Below are positions 49,224 to 62,908 of a stretch of DNA of 64,000 nt, piece after piece. The DNA is taken from the NCBI GenBank assembly GCA_028554755.1, contig JAPTOF010000016.1, positions 8,531,001-8,595,000 of the forward strand, read 5' to 3'. The translations under genes and the position numbers were made by a program. The stretch is from Cordia subcordata (Eukaryota > Streptophyta > Magnoliopsida > Boraginales > Cordiaceae). Within the stretch, counting starts at the first letter, position 1. Every line of letters begins with the position of its first letter. Below the pieces are notes generated by a model. It was not told where the DNA came from, made no database searches, and saw only the letters and a program-made list of their open reading frames with translations.

Positions 49224-49560
49224 GAAAAATTATACAAGAAGTCCCTAAGTCCTTATTATTTGAAAAAGTTCAAATTAGTTATCAATGTTTTATAACTATG
49301 TCAAATTAGTCCTCAGAAAAAAAATTCAAATTAATCTCAATATCTTACCTTTCATTCAAATAAATCCCCAAAATGAGATAAAACAGTTGGGACAAATTTG
49401 ATTAAGTTTATAGAACAGTGAGACTAATATAAATCTTTTGAAATAATAGAGACTAATTTAACTACATTTTAAAACATTCAGGACTAGTTTAAGCTATTTC
49501 AAATAATGGGGACTAATTTGAAATTAATTGATAATATTAGGGACTTTTTTGAAATTAACT
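49224..49560. mobile_element. Hairpin MITE of about 340 bp
   Basis: The sequence folds on itself: the left arm runs from GGAAAAATTATACAAGAAGTCCCT (49223) to about 49375, and the right arm from about 49390 to AGGGACTTTTTTGAAATTAACTC (about 49539-49561). Repeated words AAATTAGTCC / GGACTAATTT recur along both arms. Almost no spacer and no ORF. Confidence 0.75.
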
Positions 49561-51149
49561 CTTCATATTTTGGCTCTGGTTTTTTGGCGGGTGAGTCTCC
49601 TATTGGTTGTTACAACTAATGGGAAATGATGCAATATTGCTGCCATTAGTGCTTATCTTGGTAATTTTCCACTTGCAGTCGCTGTAACTTTTAGAACAAA
49701 GTGGACTGCTAGAGTGGCCGCCCAGAACATTATTGCTTCAGTCTGCTCTGCTCTGATCCTCGCCGTTGGATCATCAGACAATTTGATGTATAAACTATAA
49801 AATTCTCATAAAATGAAGAAAAAGATCTTCAAAAGTAAAAATTCATACATATTACGTAGGATGACAATGAAGTAGGGTGTGTTAACCCCTACTTTGTGCC
49901 TGTTAATAAAATTATTGTCCTTATCCTTATTATATACCAAGTATTGGGGTAAATTTCTACTATCATTTCCACCCGTATTGAATGAACAAAATCATATTTT
50001 ACCTATCAACAAAGTTAATAACATTAAAAAAAAAACTAGTACATAGAAAACACACTAAGACATAGTTAACTTTTACTAATAAACTAAAGACATCTAATTA
50101 TATAAAGTTTATATTAAAATATCACTGTCGTATACTTGCAAAGTAGAGCGGGACGTAGTATCATTCTCATTCTTATTAATATGATATACTATGAAACTTT
50201 TGTAATATACAATCGTACAAAGTTGATTCCTGGGACCATCATCTAAATTATTTATAAGTGGGAATTAAATAATTTCAAAAATTAAAAGTAACACGTGTGG
50301 GAAAATTAAGCGTGATAAAATGATTTTGTAAACTACTACTACTACTAATAACAAATACTTGAAAGAATTTTATGGCTTAATGGGGGACCAAAGGGACTAA
50401 GAGGATATCAACTCTTGTTGCCAAAATCGTACAGAATAATTACTTGAATTTTAAACAATCTCTATATATATAATATATCCAAATTATAGACTAAAATTTG
50501 ATTGACTTGTGTTCCCAGAGTTGTGGATAAGGATGCTAAGAGCAATTGGCCAGCAATAAAAATCACAAATTAATTAATTTGAATGGTGTAGCAAACACCT
50601 AAATAGATGTTGACATAAATTGTTATTCATAATACTTGATATATCATGACATGAAGCAAGTACATTTGACGTATATAGTAGTATTTCTATGCATTGCACT
50701 TAATTGTGCATCAATAATTAAAACCAAAGAAATTTTCCTTGTGATTTTCAATTTTACAACTCAGATTCCAAGATAGAAAGATGCATACATCGATTTTTGC
50801 CAAGCATTTTTACTTTTTTTTATGTTGGAATCATCACAAGGATTACAGTAAATAATAACTTATAATAAAGTATATACTAATCGCTCTTATTTCAGAGGTT
50901 AAGACTATGATATTGATCAACTCTGTCCCACTAATCAATTTGTTATTCGAGTGATTAACTTTAATTGTCATTGTTTATGGATTCGTCCAATGATTGAACT
51001 TTTGCCAAGTAATATCTCTAGCATGTTCCAATCTTTTCAAAGTATTGTTGAAATACAACATAAGCTATTATTTATTTTCAAACAAAAAAAAGGATGCACT
51101 AATCAAAGTTGTAAAATACCGCAAAGAGGTTAAGATAAGACTCAACAGT
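49561..51149. other. AT-rich non-genic stretch
   Basis: No conserved frame, RNA gene or clear repeat recognised. Confidence 0.5.
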
Positions 51150-51259
51150 CATTCAAAACCAATTTACAAAAGCAAACAAACCCTATTCAAGACTAGTAAA
51201 CAATCATTCAAAACCAATTTACAAAAGCAAACAAACCCTATTCAAGACTAGTAAAACTT
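51150..51259. repeat. Two-unit 55-bp tandem duplication
   Basis: CATTCAAAACCAATTTACAAAAGCAAACAAACCCTATTCAAGACTAGTAAA occurs at 51150 and again at 51205, identical over about 50 bases. Confidence 0.95.
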
Positions 51260-51543
51260 GCTACACTAGAACCATTCTTGTGAGACTATTCAAGTTCTTA
51301 AAACTTAATCTAATCAATATTTAGATTGCCTCAACTTTAAGGGTGTTCAACTTTGTTGATAGGCAGAAAAATAAAAATTACATATTTGATAATTTTCTAT
51401 AAGTAATTAAAAGTGACTTATAAACAAGTAAAGAAAAGACTCTTACTTTTTTCCTTTTTTTTTACAACCTATTTATAGGCAATTGGAAATGTATCCTAAG
51501 ATTCTTTAGGTTCCATTTTTACTAATATCGAATAATTTGTTAA

Positions 51544-51750
51544 AGGCCTATTTGGATTGGCACTTTTTTTTTTTTAAATGCACTTCTTTTTTCTTAAAAA
51601 CACATTTTCTTTTTGCAATACACATCTAGATTAGATTTTTTTTAAAAAAAAGTTAAATTTTTTTAAAATTTTAAAAATTTTAATTTTTCAAAAGAAAATA
51701 TTCTTTTTAAATTAAAAAAATACTTTTACAAAAAAATCAAACTAGTTTGA
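51544..51750. mobile_element. MITE-like fragment upstream of the NLP gene
   Basis: It starts AGGCCTATTTGGATTGGCAC with poly-T and ends near AAAAAATCAAACTAGTTTGAG. The GTTTGGATT-type left end and the AAATGCACTT core resemble the element at 63621. The right end is degenerate. It sits about 0.4 kb 5' of the NLP start codon. Confidence 0.45.
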
Positions 51751-52130
51751 GTGAATTGAGATTGCATCCTCAAATTAAGGTGAAAAATGACAAAAGTAAT
51801 GGATTAATATATTAATATATTGGCGGCAAGTTGCAAGGGGCAGAAGGGAGAAGATTCCCTATTTGCGCCCCTCCCTTTCACTCAGTATGGAATCACACTT
51901 CTCCCTTCGTTTATTATTTAAAAAAAAAAACAACAAAAATATAAAATTAAATTAAACAATTTCCATCTCTCCTCAGTCCTCATCGGCCTTTGTGCTTTCT
52001 GTTCCCACCACCACCACTACCAATAATAAATTGACAAATAAATAAATAAATAATAATCATAATAATACTTTTAATTATTTTCATATCTCCAGTCCGGACG
52101 GATACGGCAACATTTCTCCGCGGACTCCAG

Positions 52131-55100
52131 ATGCCCGAACCGGAAGACCAAACAGTATCAGCAACCACCACCACGACGGCGAGAACAAGCATGACGAATG
52201 GTCATGCTCAGCCTCCTTCACGGTGGTGGTCAAAGGAGGCGTTGACTGGCTCTGCTCTGGTTGACAGAGGGCAGCCGCCGCCGCCGGTTGTGTTGATGGA
52301 TCTCGACCTCGATCTCGACTCTGCATGGCCGTTCGATCAGATCTTCTCCGCTTCTTCCGCTAATAATGTTATTGTTAGTAATCATAATAGTAACGGCAAC
52401 AATCCTTCCTCTCCGTTTTTGCTCTCCGACCAGCCTTGCTCGCCGCTCTGGGCTTTCTCCGATGATAACCACGACGATAAGCCGGCCGGAAATGCCGCCG
52501 CCGCCGCCTCCTTTTACCCTAGATTCCTCTCTTGTATGCACCTTGAGCTTTGTCATTTTTTTAGTGGAAGCATTCTCGGGTAAAATGTGAAAAGCTGTAG
52601 TCTTTTGCTGGAGTTGCATGCTAATTATGGTGAAAAGCTGAACTGTTCTCGTGTTTTGCTGAGCTTGCACATTAAATACTGTTGCTTTTCGAGCCTTTTA
52701 ACTTCATAAATCAAAAAAAAAAAAAACCTCTTATTTGAAAGAGTTTTTATGTTTTGCTGAAGTTGTAGTTTAAATTCTATTACATACTCTTGTATATTGT
52801 TGGAGTTGCACTATAAATCTTATTAATGTGATTATGTAATGATTTCTTGTAATTTGAAAAAAAGTGGCAAAAGGTTTTGCATTGATATTTTAGTGAGTTT
52901 CATGTTTCTTATGAATTATAGGATTAATAGATTAGCTTCGGAAACCATCAACTTCAGTAAAAGGTACTTTCTTTTTGCATATTAAGCTATTTTTCTGTTT
53001 CTATTTATAGAAATTAATTGACATGCTATTTTTCCTTTTCCATTCAATTAATTCTTCACCTGCTTTGTCTTTATTGAATTTTCTTAAATTAGAAAATTAG
53101 ATAAATCTACTGTTATATATACATCTGTTTTGGTGAATTTTAATTAATGAATAACTGTTGCCCTTTCTTTTCTTCTTTTTATTTATTTATTTTTGTGAAA
53201 TTCACATTTTTTGGGATTTTGTTTGTCTAATGTTGCTAAGATTGGGTTTATGGAAAAGTTGATAGTCTATTTGGAGGTTTGAAAGGTAATTGAAGGATGA
53301 GGTTAAAAAGGAACAAAAAATGTAAACATTTATACGTGGGAAAGTGGCAACTTTGGAATTATTAAATCTGTCATGTAAGGGTGATTAATTAGCATATGGA
53401 CATGTCGGGCTGTAAATTGAAGTTGTTGAGTTGTTCCCACTTTATTGGAAAAGATGGAAAATGTAACTTTGATGTTGGAAATTGGGACTTTTTTCTGTAT
53501 TTTCTGCTGTTCTTTTGTCAATGGTAAGATGTTATTGCGCATTAGTGACTCTCACTTTCTCTTTTAATGCGAAAAAGTTAATATTGTTGATTAGTGCAAG
53601 TGTATGTTGTTTTCTTCTATTTGTTTTGAGTATATTAGAGATTCATGTGGGAATTGCATCTGTAGATTGAAAATTGGGCAGCCAGAGATTAGATATTCAC
53701 GTGGGACTTACATTTGTAGATTGAAAACTGGTATTGTTCTTTAGAAAAATGAGAAAGAGGAAGTGTTTGCTTTCTATGGGTGATTGGGCAGCAAAGGATT
53801 CATTTATTTGTTTTGGTTTTGTTTACCTAAGCAGATACTGTTGATCAAGATTCAACCACTGAAAGCCCATCGGTGAATGAAGAGAAGCGGAAACCTCCAC
53901 CAATTCTTAGGTTGACACCGATGGATTATCCAGACGATTCCTGCATAATAAAGGAGAGGATGTCACAAGCTTTGAGATACTTCAAGGAGTCGACTGAACA
54001 ACATGTCTTAGCACAGGTTTGGGCACCTGTGAAGAATGGCAGTCGGTATGTACTCACAACTTCAGGGCAACCCTTTGTTCTAGACCCGAAGAGTAATGGG
54101 CTTCACCAATATAGAATGGTCTCACTGATGTACAAGTTTTCTGTGGATGGGGAGACTGATGAAGTACTAGGACTACCGGGCCGCGTCTTTCGGCAGAAAT
54201 TGCCAGAGTGGACGCCAAATGTGCAGTACTACTCAAGCAAGGAGTTTTCCCGGCTTGATCATGCTTTGCATTACAATGTTCGAGGAACTTTGGCTTTGCC
54301 TGTATTTGAATCTTCTGGTCAGTCCTGTGTTGGCGTCCTGGAGCTTATAATGACTTCCCAGAAGATCAACTATTCTTCTGAAGTTGACAAAGTATGCAAA
54401 GCTCTTGAGGTTGGTTCGCTTGCCCTCCTTATTATATGCAAATGAAGTTAAACTGTTATGTCAAGTTGTCTTTAGGAGCTCGCTTATCTACTTCTTGTCA
54501 AACTCATCATATAGCTGTCAGAGTCCAAAGTAAATAGCTGAAACTTTTGGTGATTTCATGTTGGATAAACATGTTCTAAAGATAATGAGTATTCTGGCCC
54601 TTTAGGTTCTTCAGGAAATTCTTATTAAAAGTCCTTTTTGTATCTTTAGTCATTACAATGTACTAATATTTATATGTTAGCTCTGTGCAACTCAAATCAT
54701 CTGCAGAATGAGTTGCATACTTTTACAGAGGCATGGGCTAGCTCATAGCCACATTGCATATGTTTCATTGCCAGACAATGTTAAATGATGTGCTTTCCCA
54801 ACTTTACATTATAAACTTCTCAGAGCATAATTATCTAGCTGATTTAAAACTCCAAACATGGACAATGAAATCATGCTTTGAGTGTTGATCATTTACAACT
54901 TGCATGTGGATTTCATTTTTGGATTGCAGTGGAGCATTACTAAGCTTGCATCTGCAAAAGGTAATCTTGGTAGTATTATGTGTCTTGCTACTCCATCAAT
55001 TTGTTTATGTTTTTTCCTTTCTTTTATTTTCCTTTTTGCACATTTTTTAAAGTAGACATGCATTTCTCAGTATATCTAGGAACAGTTCAGTTACATAATT

Positions 55101-57440
55101 TCAGTTTCTCTACAGGCAGTGAATTTGAAAAGTTCTGAGATACTAGATCAGCCAAACACCCAGGTACGGAGAAATTCAATGTGAATATCTCATCAGAGAA
55201 TATTAATACTCTGGCCAAACTTATGTATTTATGCGTATCCTGTGAACCAGATATGTAATGAAGGTCGCAAAGATGCACTGGTGGAAATCTTGGAGATCTT
55301 AACGGTTGTATGTGAGACTTACAAATTGCCTCTGGCTCAGACATGGGTTCCTTGCAGGCATCGAAGTGTCTTAGCATATGGTGGTGGGTTGAAGAAGAGC
55401 TGCAGTAGCTTTGATGGAAGCTGTATGGGACAAGTCTGCATGTCCACAACTGATGTAGCATTTTATGTAGTAGATGCTCACATGTGGGGCTTCCGTGAGG
55501 CTTGTGCTGAGCATCACTTGCAAAAGGGACAAGGTGTTGCCGGGAGAGCATTTGCATCACAGAGCGCATGTTTCTGTGCTGATATTACTCAGTTTTGCAA
55601 AACTGAGTACCCATTGGTACATTATGCGCGCATGTTCGGGTTAACTAGTTCTTCTGCTATCTGTTTAAGGAGCACTCAAACTGGAGATGATGATTACATT
55701 CTGGAATTCTTTTTGCCTCCCAGCATTATGGACCACAGAGATCAGCAACACTTGTTGGATTCCCTCTTGATGACAATGAAACCACATTTCAGGAGCCTTA
55801 GGGTTGCTTCTGGAAAAGAACTGGAACATGAATGGAGATCTGTTGAGATCATAACAGCACCAATAGATGAGAAACTTGAATTCAAGCCTGAGACGATTCC
55901 AATATCTAAATCTGCAATATCCCCTTCTGTGCCTACCTCCTTAACTAATGGAGAAGTGCATGTTGACTCATTGGAAGAGCAGCAACTAGCTCTAGGATAT
56001 AAAACTACAAATGGTGGAGGCAGTATTGGTTGTACAGCTGAAGCTCAAAATGCGTTGTCTGTGTGTCTTCCAGAGACTGAAGTTGCTGGCAAGAAACCAG
56101 AGAGGAAACGTGGAAAGGCAGAGAAAACAATTAGCTTAGAGGTGCTGCAACAATACTTTTCTGGGAGTCTCAAAGATGCTGCAAAAAGTCTTGGTGGTAT
56201 GCTGAGATTCTCTGTCATTTTCAGTTTAGTGTTAAATTGTTAAAATTCTTGTTAAGAAGCTCACTGTAACAGTGTACGTTTGTATGGTTCTTGCCTTACA
56301 GTCTGTCCAACTACAATGAAACGCATCTGCAGGCAGCATGGGATTTCCCGATGGCCGTCCCGCAAGATAAACAAAGTTAATCGCTCTCTTTCAAAGCTAA
56401 AACGTGTCATTGAATCTGTCCAAGGTGCTGAAGGAGCATTTACTTTGACTTCACTGAGTACAAGTTCTCTTCCCGTTGCTGTAGGTTCCATTTCTTGGCC
56501 AACAAGTCTGAATGGTTCCAATCAACATCTCTCTCCTGTCTCTAAGCCATCTGATTTTCCAGATGATAAGAATGCATTTTATTCCCATAAGAACCCAGGA
56601 AGTAATGAAGTTGCTGAAATCTCAAATCAGGTGCTAGGAGGGGGATTCCTAGAAAATGAACACATTCCGCAGCAAAATGGGTTTGTGCTGTGTGAAGGCT
56701 TGCATCGGTCTAAGACAGGTAGTGACTCGAGAGAAGAAAGCACAGGGACCCCTGCTTCCCAGGCTTCTTGTCAAGGAAGCCCCAGTTCTGGAAACCAATC
56801 TTCACCCCATAACGATCTGGCAGGTTCACCGGTTGATGAACAATGCATGAAAGTAGGAGGCTCGTCAGAACTGGCATTTCGACCAACAGGCAATTTATCC
56901 GCAGTGTTATCAACACCTGAAGCTTTTGTTTCAACACAACCTCAAGAGCCTTTTGGTGGAATGCTGATTGAGGATGCAGGAAGCTCACATGATCTAAGAA
57001 ATCTTTGTCCAGCTGCAGAGGGTCTGTTTGATGAGCGTCTACCAGAATACAGTTGGACCAATCCTCGATGTTCTGATCCGCTAGGCAAGGATAGCAATGT
57101 TAGTCCTGTGGACGGAATGCGAAAATTTTCCGCCAGGCCCGAGATGAAAGCCATTACCATTAAAGCAACGTATAGAGAGGATATCATAAGGTTCCGATTC
57201 TCTTTGGACTCTGGCATTGTCAAGTTAAGGGAAGAAGTAGCAAAAAGGCTGAAGTTGGAGCAGGGTACCTTCGATATCAAGTATCTTGATGACGATCATG
57301 AATGGGTGTTAATAGTTTGTGATGCCGATTTGCAGGAATGCATTGAGATTTCAAGATCATCAGGCAACAATGTAACCCGATTGTTGGTTCATGATATCAA
57401 TGCCAATCTCGGGAGCTCATGCGAGAGCTCAGGTGAATGA
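52131..57440 (+). CDS. NLP7: NIN-like protein, NLP6/NLP7-type nitrate-response factor
   Basis: Five coding exons: 52131-52533, 53835-54409, 55116-55163, 55251-56196, 56302-57440; 3111 bases, 1036 residues; all junctions GT-AG and in phase. The N terminus (LDLDSAWPFDQI, EQPCSPLWAF-like DQPCSPLWAF) matches Arabidopsis NLP6/7. A GAF-like regulatory region follows (YFKESTEQHVLAQVW, GLPGRVFRQKLPEWTPNVQY, MSTTDVAFYVVDAHMWGF, QKGQGVAGRAF). The RWP-RK DNA-binding domain spans about 633-685 (VLQQYFSGSLKDAAKSLG, VCPTTMKRICRQHGISRWPS), and a PB1 domain about 942-1022 mediates oligomerisation (KYLDDDHEWVL). In Arabidopsis NLP7, nitrate binding and CPK phosphorylation of a serine in RMISLTY drive nuclear retention; the matching serine is Ser231 (RMVSLMY). 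Targets are nitrate-responsive elements. The start at MPEPEDQ parallels MCEPDD of AtNLP7. NLP6 and NLP7 cannot be told apart here. Confidence 0.95.
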
Positions 57441-58423
57441 GGATCTTTAGGTTGTATAAAGGTAAGCTGTAGAACCATTCTTGCAGTTTTTTCTAGTTTT
57501 GTATTTCCTCGTGCAACTGTAAATTTCTTTTAGATGTGCTTTCACATGTAACTGTAAATTTTGCTGTTGACGTCTTCTCTCTAGTTGTGAGAAATTTTCC
57601 CATTTCGGTTATCTAGTTAAATAATTTTCCCCATTTTCTATAATATCATGTTAAGAAACTTGTGATTTTTATCTTAAAATCTATTGGTTTGAAGAGAAAT
57701 CGCCGAATATCTTGCTTATTCGCTTTTAAATTTATTATTTTTCCATATGAAAGGAATTGTATATTTTAAAATTATACAATGCCATTGCATGTACATTTGC
57801 AACAAGTGAAAGAAACAACAAAAAGCAGTCAACAAGTGTCAAAAATCAATATTTCATTCTGCTCAAGTTCATGAACGTCTCAAGTAAAAATCTGGAAAGA
57901 GCATTAAATTGTCTTAAATCGCGCCTTTCCCCAAATCCATACGGGACTACAGGTTTGGTGTAGACTTCCATCCATAGATCCTCTTAGTGTTTCTGTGATC
58001 AGATACGAAAATAGATGCTGTATTAAAGTATCTAATGGTTCTGCAGATCATGCAGCTACTGATTTGTCTGAAATAAGTAGACGTATTTTTCCGAAGAATA
58101 GTTACAGATCTTTCAGCCACATGTAACCACTAGATTACTCCAAAACCGAAAGCCGAGTTCATAGACCACAAGCAAGTCCATGAAGCATAATCAATCAGCT
58201 CCAATTAGGTCAAAATTGATGCTTGCTGGGATTTGAACTTGTCTGGTTCACTTATTGCTTAACAACAAAGGATTCTGAAATGGCAATCCTTCTAAGATCC
58301 ATCCATCCCTCAGAAACAGAGACTGTTGGCACCTGCTTTTAGCTTAAGACACGTTTCCACGGTTCATTGATGCAACTCTTACACACATCAACCACGAGAT
58401 AAACTTAGCCACCATCCACATTG
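57441..58423. other. Convergent intergenic spacer with both 3' UTRs
   Basis: 983 bases between the stop codons of the NLP gene (+) and the WD40 gene (-). A GGTAAGC motif at 57460 could be the donor of a 3' UTR intron of NLP. Nothing else is recognised. Confidence 0.55.
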
Positions 58424-61400
58424 TTATGACCTTTCAGATTCATTCTTTTTTCTCTTGGACTTCGATTTCTTACTTCCACCATCTGCTTTAGATGCCTTCT
58501 TCCGTTTAGCAGGCACTACCTCCTGTTCATCAGTGTCTGATATTTCATTAACAGCTTCAGACTCAACAGATATACGTGCTGCATTACCAGCAGCTTCTGT
58601 ACAAGCAAAGTGTGACAACCGCTTTTTAGCTAATACACCAAGATTCGATCTTTATAAGAAACAAAGAGCAGAAAGTTTTTTCCAATTCAAAGGAATGATT
58701 AGTAGCATTTTATATACAAGAATACGAAAGAGAATAAAGATCAAAGACTAATAATCATAATGAAATAAAGTCATGCAATGAGTTTATAGCCCAAAGAGGT
58801 GGTGGTAGGTTAGCTTTTCCTAGTCTATAATGCTTAAACCAATCCTTGTGCACATGCTGTCATCATATATCTCATGTAGCTGCCTTAGAAGATTACTTGC
58901 AGACTAGCTAGTTTCATCAGAAAGAGCTTAAAAGAATCAGGTAGAACAACTAACCTTCCTTGCCAAAATGAGAATCAAACACAACACTAGTAAGATGCTG
59001 CTTAAGAAAAACCTGCATTTAACGGTCAACACAATTACAAAATTATTTGAGAACAGTAGCCTCCGCAATGTAGTCTGACGACAGTGCCATACATCTGTTC
59101 TGAGTAAATGAAATTTGGCAAAGACACATTGGTAGAACAAACAAAGCATTGATTAACATAAAATTGCTCCGTCAAGCATAAACGATATCCAAAGTCCATC
59201 TCTGTGCAGCTAAAGAAATGGACAAGTAGGTCCAAGGTGTTCTAAACATAGCCAAAATTTGAGGATATTTTTATTTAACTGCACAATGACAATCACCACC
59301 GTTGATATAGAATTAAATTAGAAAATTTAAGAATATGTAGTCTTCTACATGTTGATTAGAGATACAGATCGCGGAACTGATTTGAGTTTTTTGCTAGGAC
59401 AAGAAATGTTTACCATCGTACAGATAAGTATAAGCTTGTACATGTGCTTCACTCAAAATGAATGACAGGGTCGTAAATTTAGCCACAAAGAACTAAACAT
59501 TCTAAAATCTAAAGAAACAGTCTTTGAAATCCGTTTCTATTTTCCGAAAGTGAAATTTTGAGTTCTGGCAGAGAACTAAACATTCTAGTTATGATCATTA
59601 ACAATTGAATTGCAGAGAAATTCTTTAGCAGAAAAATTATGCTGTGAGAACTTGGCATTGGAAACTCTGTGCCACAAGCATAGTGACAATGAGGACTTGG
59701 CACTGGAAGTTCCATTTTGCAAGCATAGTGGAAAGAGAGAGTCTAGCCAAAGCATGAGCATCAGGATAAAAACAACAATGAGCCTAACAACATACCGCAG
59801 ACAAAAGTTGCCGTGACTTCACGTCCCAAAGCCGCACGTAGCTGTCAAGCCCTAGAAGAGTGTGAGCCATTGTAAAAGTTAGAACACAATTCCCAGACCT
59901 ACTCAAGAAAGAGCAAACACTCGGCTTTCGGACCAAGTATGTATCCTTAACCTCAATCCAATAACACATAAAAGAGACACGTATAACTTAAGGAAATATT
60001 TTGAGAATAGTACAGGGTTAGATCATATCTGAACCCTTAAAGAGCTACTGTGAGATTCCTGCACAAGATACATTTGAATCTAATACTTGATTCATAAAAC
60101 AGACACCATTGGTCAAGCTGGAGTTACAGCTAAAGGTATCTGACTTAGCCAATGGGTCGAAAAAGCAAATCTTAAAAGAAACTAAGCATGTCAAGTACAC
60201 ACCACAAGAAGCTATCACTGGGTGCTCCGAGTGCCTTGCTATGGATCTTATACTTCCTGAACATTTCCCCAAAAAGCATCCTAACAGTTTCCCTACATTA
60301 TGAATGAAAAAGATACATCAGAAAATCAAGATTATCAGTAGACTAAGTATGTGTACTAAATAAAGTAACAGCAATTAAGTCTGTACAATATACTATGATG
60401 AGCAACAATACACAAATACAAAGAATCTTACAAAGTATTCTTAGGGACATTATGTCACAAAAGCGGATTGGTTCTGTTCAAATTCCCGTGTCTCACCTCA
60501 CAAGCAAAAGGAAAGGATAGAGAGGCACCAATTTCTAAGGAGTTTTCTTGTTTAGAATTGAACTACTTTAATTAATCAATGAATACCAGATTCTCTATTT
60601 GAGGAAGATGAAAAGAATGCACAGTTAGTTTTTCCTATAAGCAACAAAAACACAGAATTAAAAATTGTGAATATGCATGGATGGGGCAGATTTGACTAAC
60701 AAAAACTCCTCAAGATTTTCCCTTTAATTTGTGATAAGTAACTAACAGAGCTGAAATTAGCTCCTCTTTGACAATAAGAACCTTCTGAGAGAACTCACCC
60801 TAAAAACACATCAAGCAACAATAACTTATTGCATACAGTATACTTATTCCCCACCATGCAACAACCTGGATGATGGATTATCTTCAGTCGTGCACAGGAA
60901 CTTAAAAAAGGAATAAATTAGAGCACATAAAAAGCACATCCCGGTACATAAAGCTCCCGCTCTGCGCTGCATCTAGGGAAGGTTGGACCTGTAATTTCTA
61001 TTCTTCCTTCTTCCCTAACTCCCATTCTTTTCTTTTCCTTCTTGGTGTTTCTGTTGGTGTCACCGCCCCCCCCCCCCTTCTCTTTTTCATCCTTGTGCTT
61101 GTTCATAGTTGTGATTTGAGCTAAGTAGAGCTTCCAAAAGCATAGCAATTAAAAGCAAAATACAATCATATGTTCTTTAGCTATATTAGCATCTATAAAG
61201 AAACATGCAGACAGAAAGTTGGTAGCAGTACGAGTATAAATGACAGAACTGCATACCAGTACGTATGTCGACCGAAGCCAGGTCCCCTGACCCATTTCCT
61301 ATGAATATTGTCTGTCCGTCCGGATCTTCAGCAATAGCTTTGATAGGGCTCTCTCTAAAGTCAAATGACATAACAGGCCGTCTTTGAGTAGAGATATCAT

Positions 61401-62908
61401 ACAGACGAACCTGCAGAAATCCACAGATTAAATATTCACCAAGGTTTCCCCATAAGTAGAGTTCTACTGGCCTTTCATCAGCCTCACATTAATTAACTCT
61501 GAACACTTTTTCAAAGCAAATATTTCAACCAAACTATAAATCAAGTAAGCATAAACTAGAGGAAGATTTATGCCAGTTCATTATGATGAACTTTACTGTT
61601 GTAAAAAAACCCTACATTGTTAAGTTGCATAAGAAAATTTATGTATCTTAGATACTGAACAAGCTTAGGTATATTGTAGCAAAAGGAAATTACTAGAGAG
61701 AGTTTACCTGATGACTGTTGGTGCCTGCCACAAATTTTCGGTGATCATCTTTACATAAAAAAGTTGCAGAAGTAAACCATGTTGGTGTAGTTAAACCAAG
61801 GCTGTCTTTAGCAGGCTGCATAAGATTAACCCAACAAAATGAGATGTTTATGGAAAAAGCTAGAGATGTTTATGGAAAAAGCTAGAGATAGTTGATTTTG
61901 TTAGTCCTTCAGGTGGAAAAGAAAAAAGCAAATAGAAAACCCAGAAACTCACAGATTTCGCAGTCCAAATTTTGCTACACTTTTGAAGATCCCACAGATT
62001 TACTTCAACTCCTTTCCTGAACATGAAAACCAAAGAAGGCCTTATCTCTCAGATCATGGACCCAAGTAAATATTGAAGTTAAATAAGCTCAAGTACTCAC
62101 CCTCCAAATAATGCATGGTCTTCATTTCCATCAACTTTGGCACACAAAATGTTACCCGAACCACATACATCCCATGTTGTCTGAGTATGATCAGAAGTGG
62201 CATGCGCAAGCTTCTTGGGGACTTCAATGGAAACTATACTTGCCTGCCCTTTAATTGTGCACGTGAGCAAGGAACACGACCTAAATTAAGGCACAATATG
62301 AAATTATCCAAAGATAATAGGAAACTTTTAAAGTAGTCTACACATAGCAAAGAAAATAATCAACTCTCTCCATGTTCATGCAAAACTTTTAATGGTGAGA
62401 GCTTCATGCTCAGCAAAGAACTATTAGAGAAATCCAAAAGTATAAATCTTACTGAACCACCACAATAAGAAATAAAGCATAAAAATCTATTTACATTTAA
62501 TCTTGGAATACTTTATGACTTGTTAAAAGTTTTTCCAATATAAAGCTAGGCAAACTAAAATGTTAAACATTTTAATTAAGAAGCAGGAAAATGATTTTTG
62601 TCTAAGAAGTTGAGGTGAAACAGGAACACTTACCTGGACAGGGACTGAGATCTCTGTTTCTTGAACAAATGTAACCCAACAACAGCATTATCCTCAGGTC
62701 TGACATCAGTTTGACTATTGTTAGGAATGGAAACATGAACATCACCACTAACAGGACTAAGGACTTGAATCTGTGAAGAAAGAGGTATTACAGAAGTCAG
62801 AGAGGGCTTAATATGCAAGGCAGGGCAGAATTCTTTCATACATCATCCCAATTTATTACACAGATAGAAGGGACTCACCTGGCCACTTTTCCTTGCAACA
62901 GCTAGCAA
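58424..62908 (-). CDS. WDR74/NSA1-like WD40 ribosome-biogenesis protein (5' incomplete)
   Basis: Ten exons (- strand): 62879-62908, 62634-62770, 62101-62280, 61953-62016, 61708-61815, 61257-61410, 60203-60292, 59796-59851, 58955-59012, 58424-58629; 1083 bases, 360 residues plus stop, all in phase. It contains LLAVARKSGQIQVLSPVSGD, HLFKKQRS, CSLLTCTIKG, ALFGGKGVEVNLWDLQKC, TFLCKDDHRKFVAGTNSHQV, RLYDISTQRRPVMSFDF, GLDSYVRLWDVKSRQLLSAV and a Lys/Ser-rich nuclear-type tail (KKSKSKRKKNESERS). This matches WDR74 and yeast Nsa1, a beta-propeller that joins pre-60S particles in the nucleolus and is released by an AAA ATPase (NVL/Rix7). About 60 N-terminal residues are expected upstream, beyond base 64000 or in an unrecognised exon between 62909 and 64000. 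The NLP gene converges on it. Confidence 0.92.

Noticed and set aside
52230..52670. 146-codon - strand ORF
   Set aside because: Antisense to NLP exon 1; the sense frame has clear family identity.
58225..58250. GGGATTTGAACTTG, reverse box-B-like
   Set aside because: The flanking sequence does not form tRNA arms; lies in the 3' flank of the WD40 gene.
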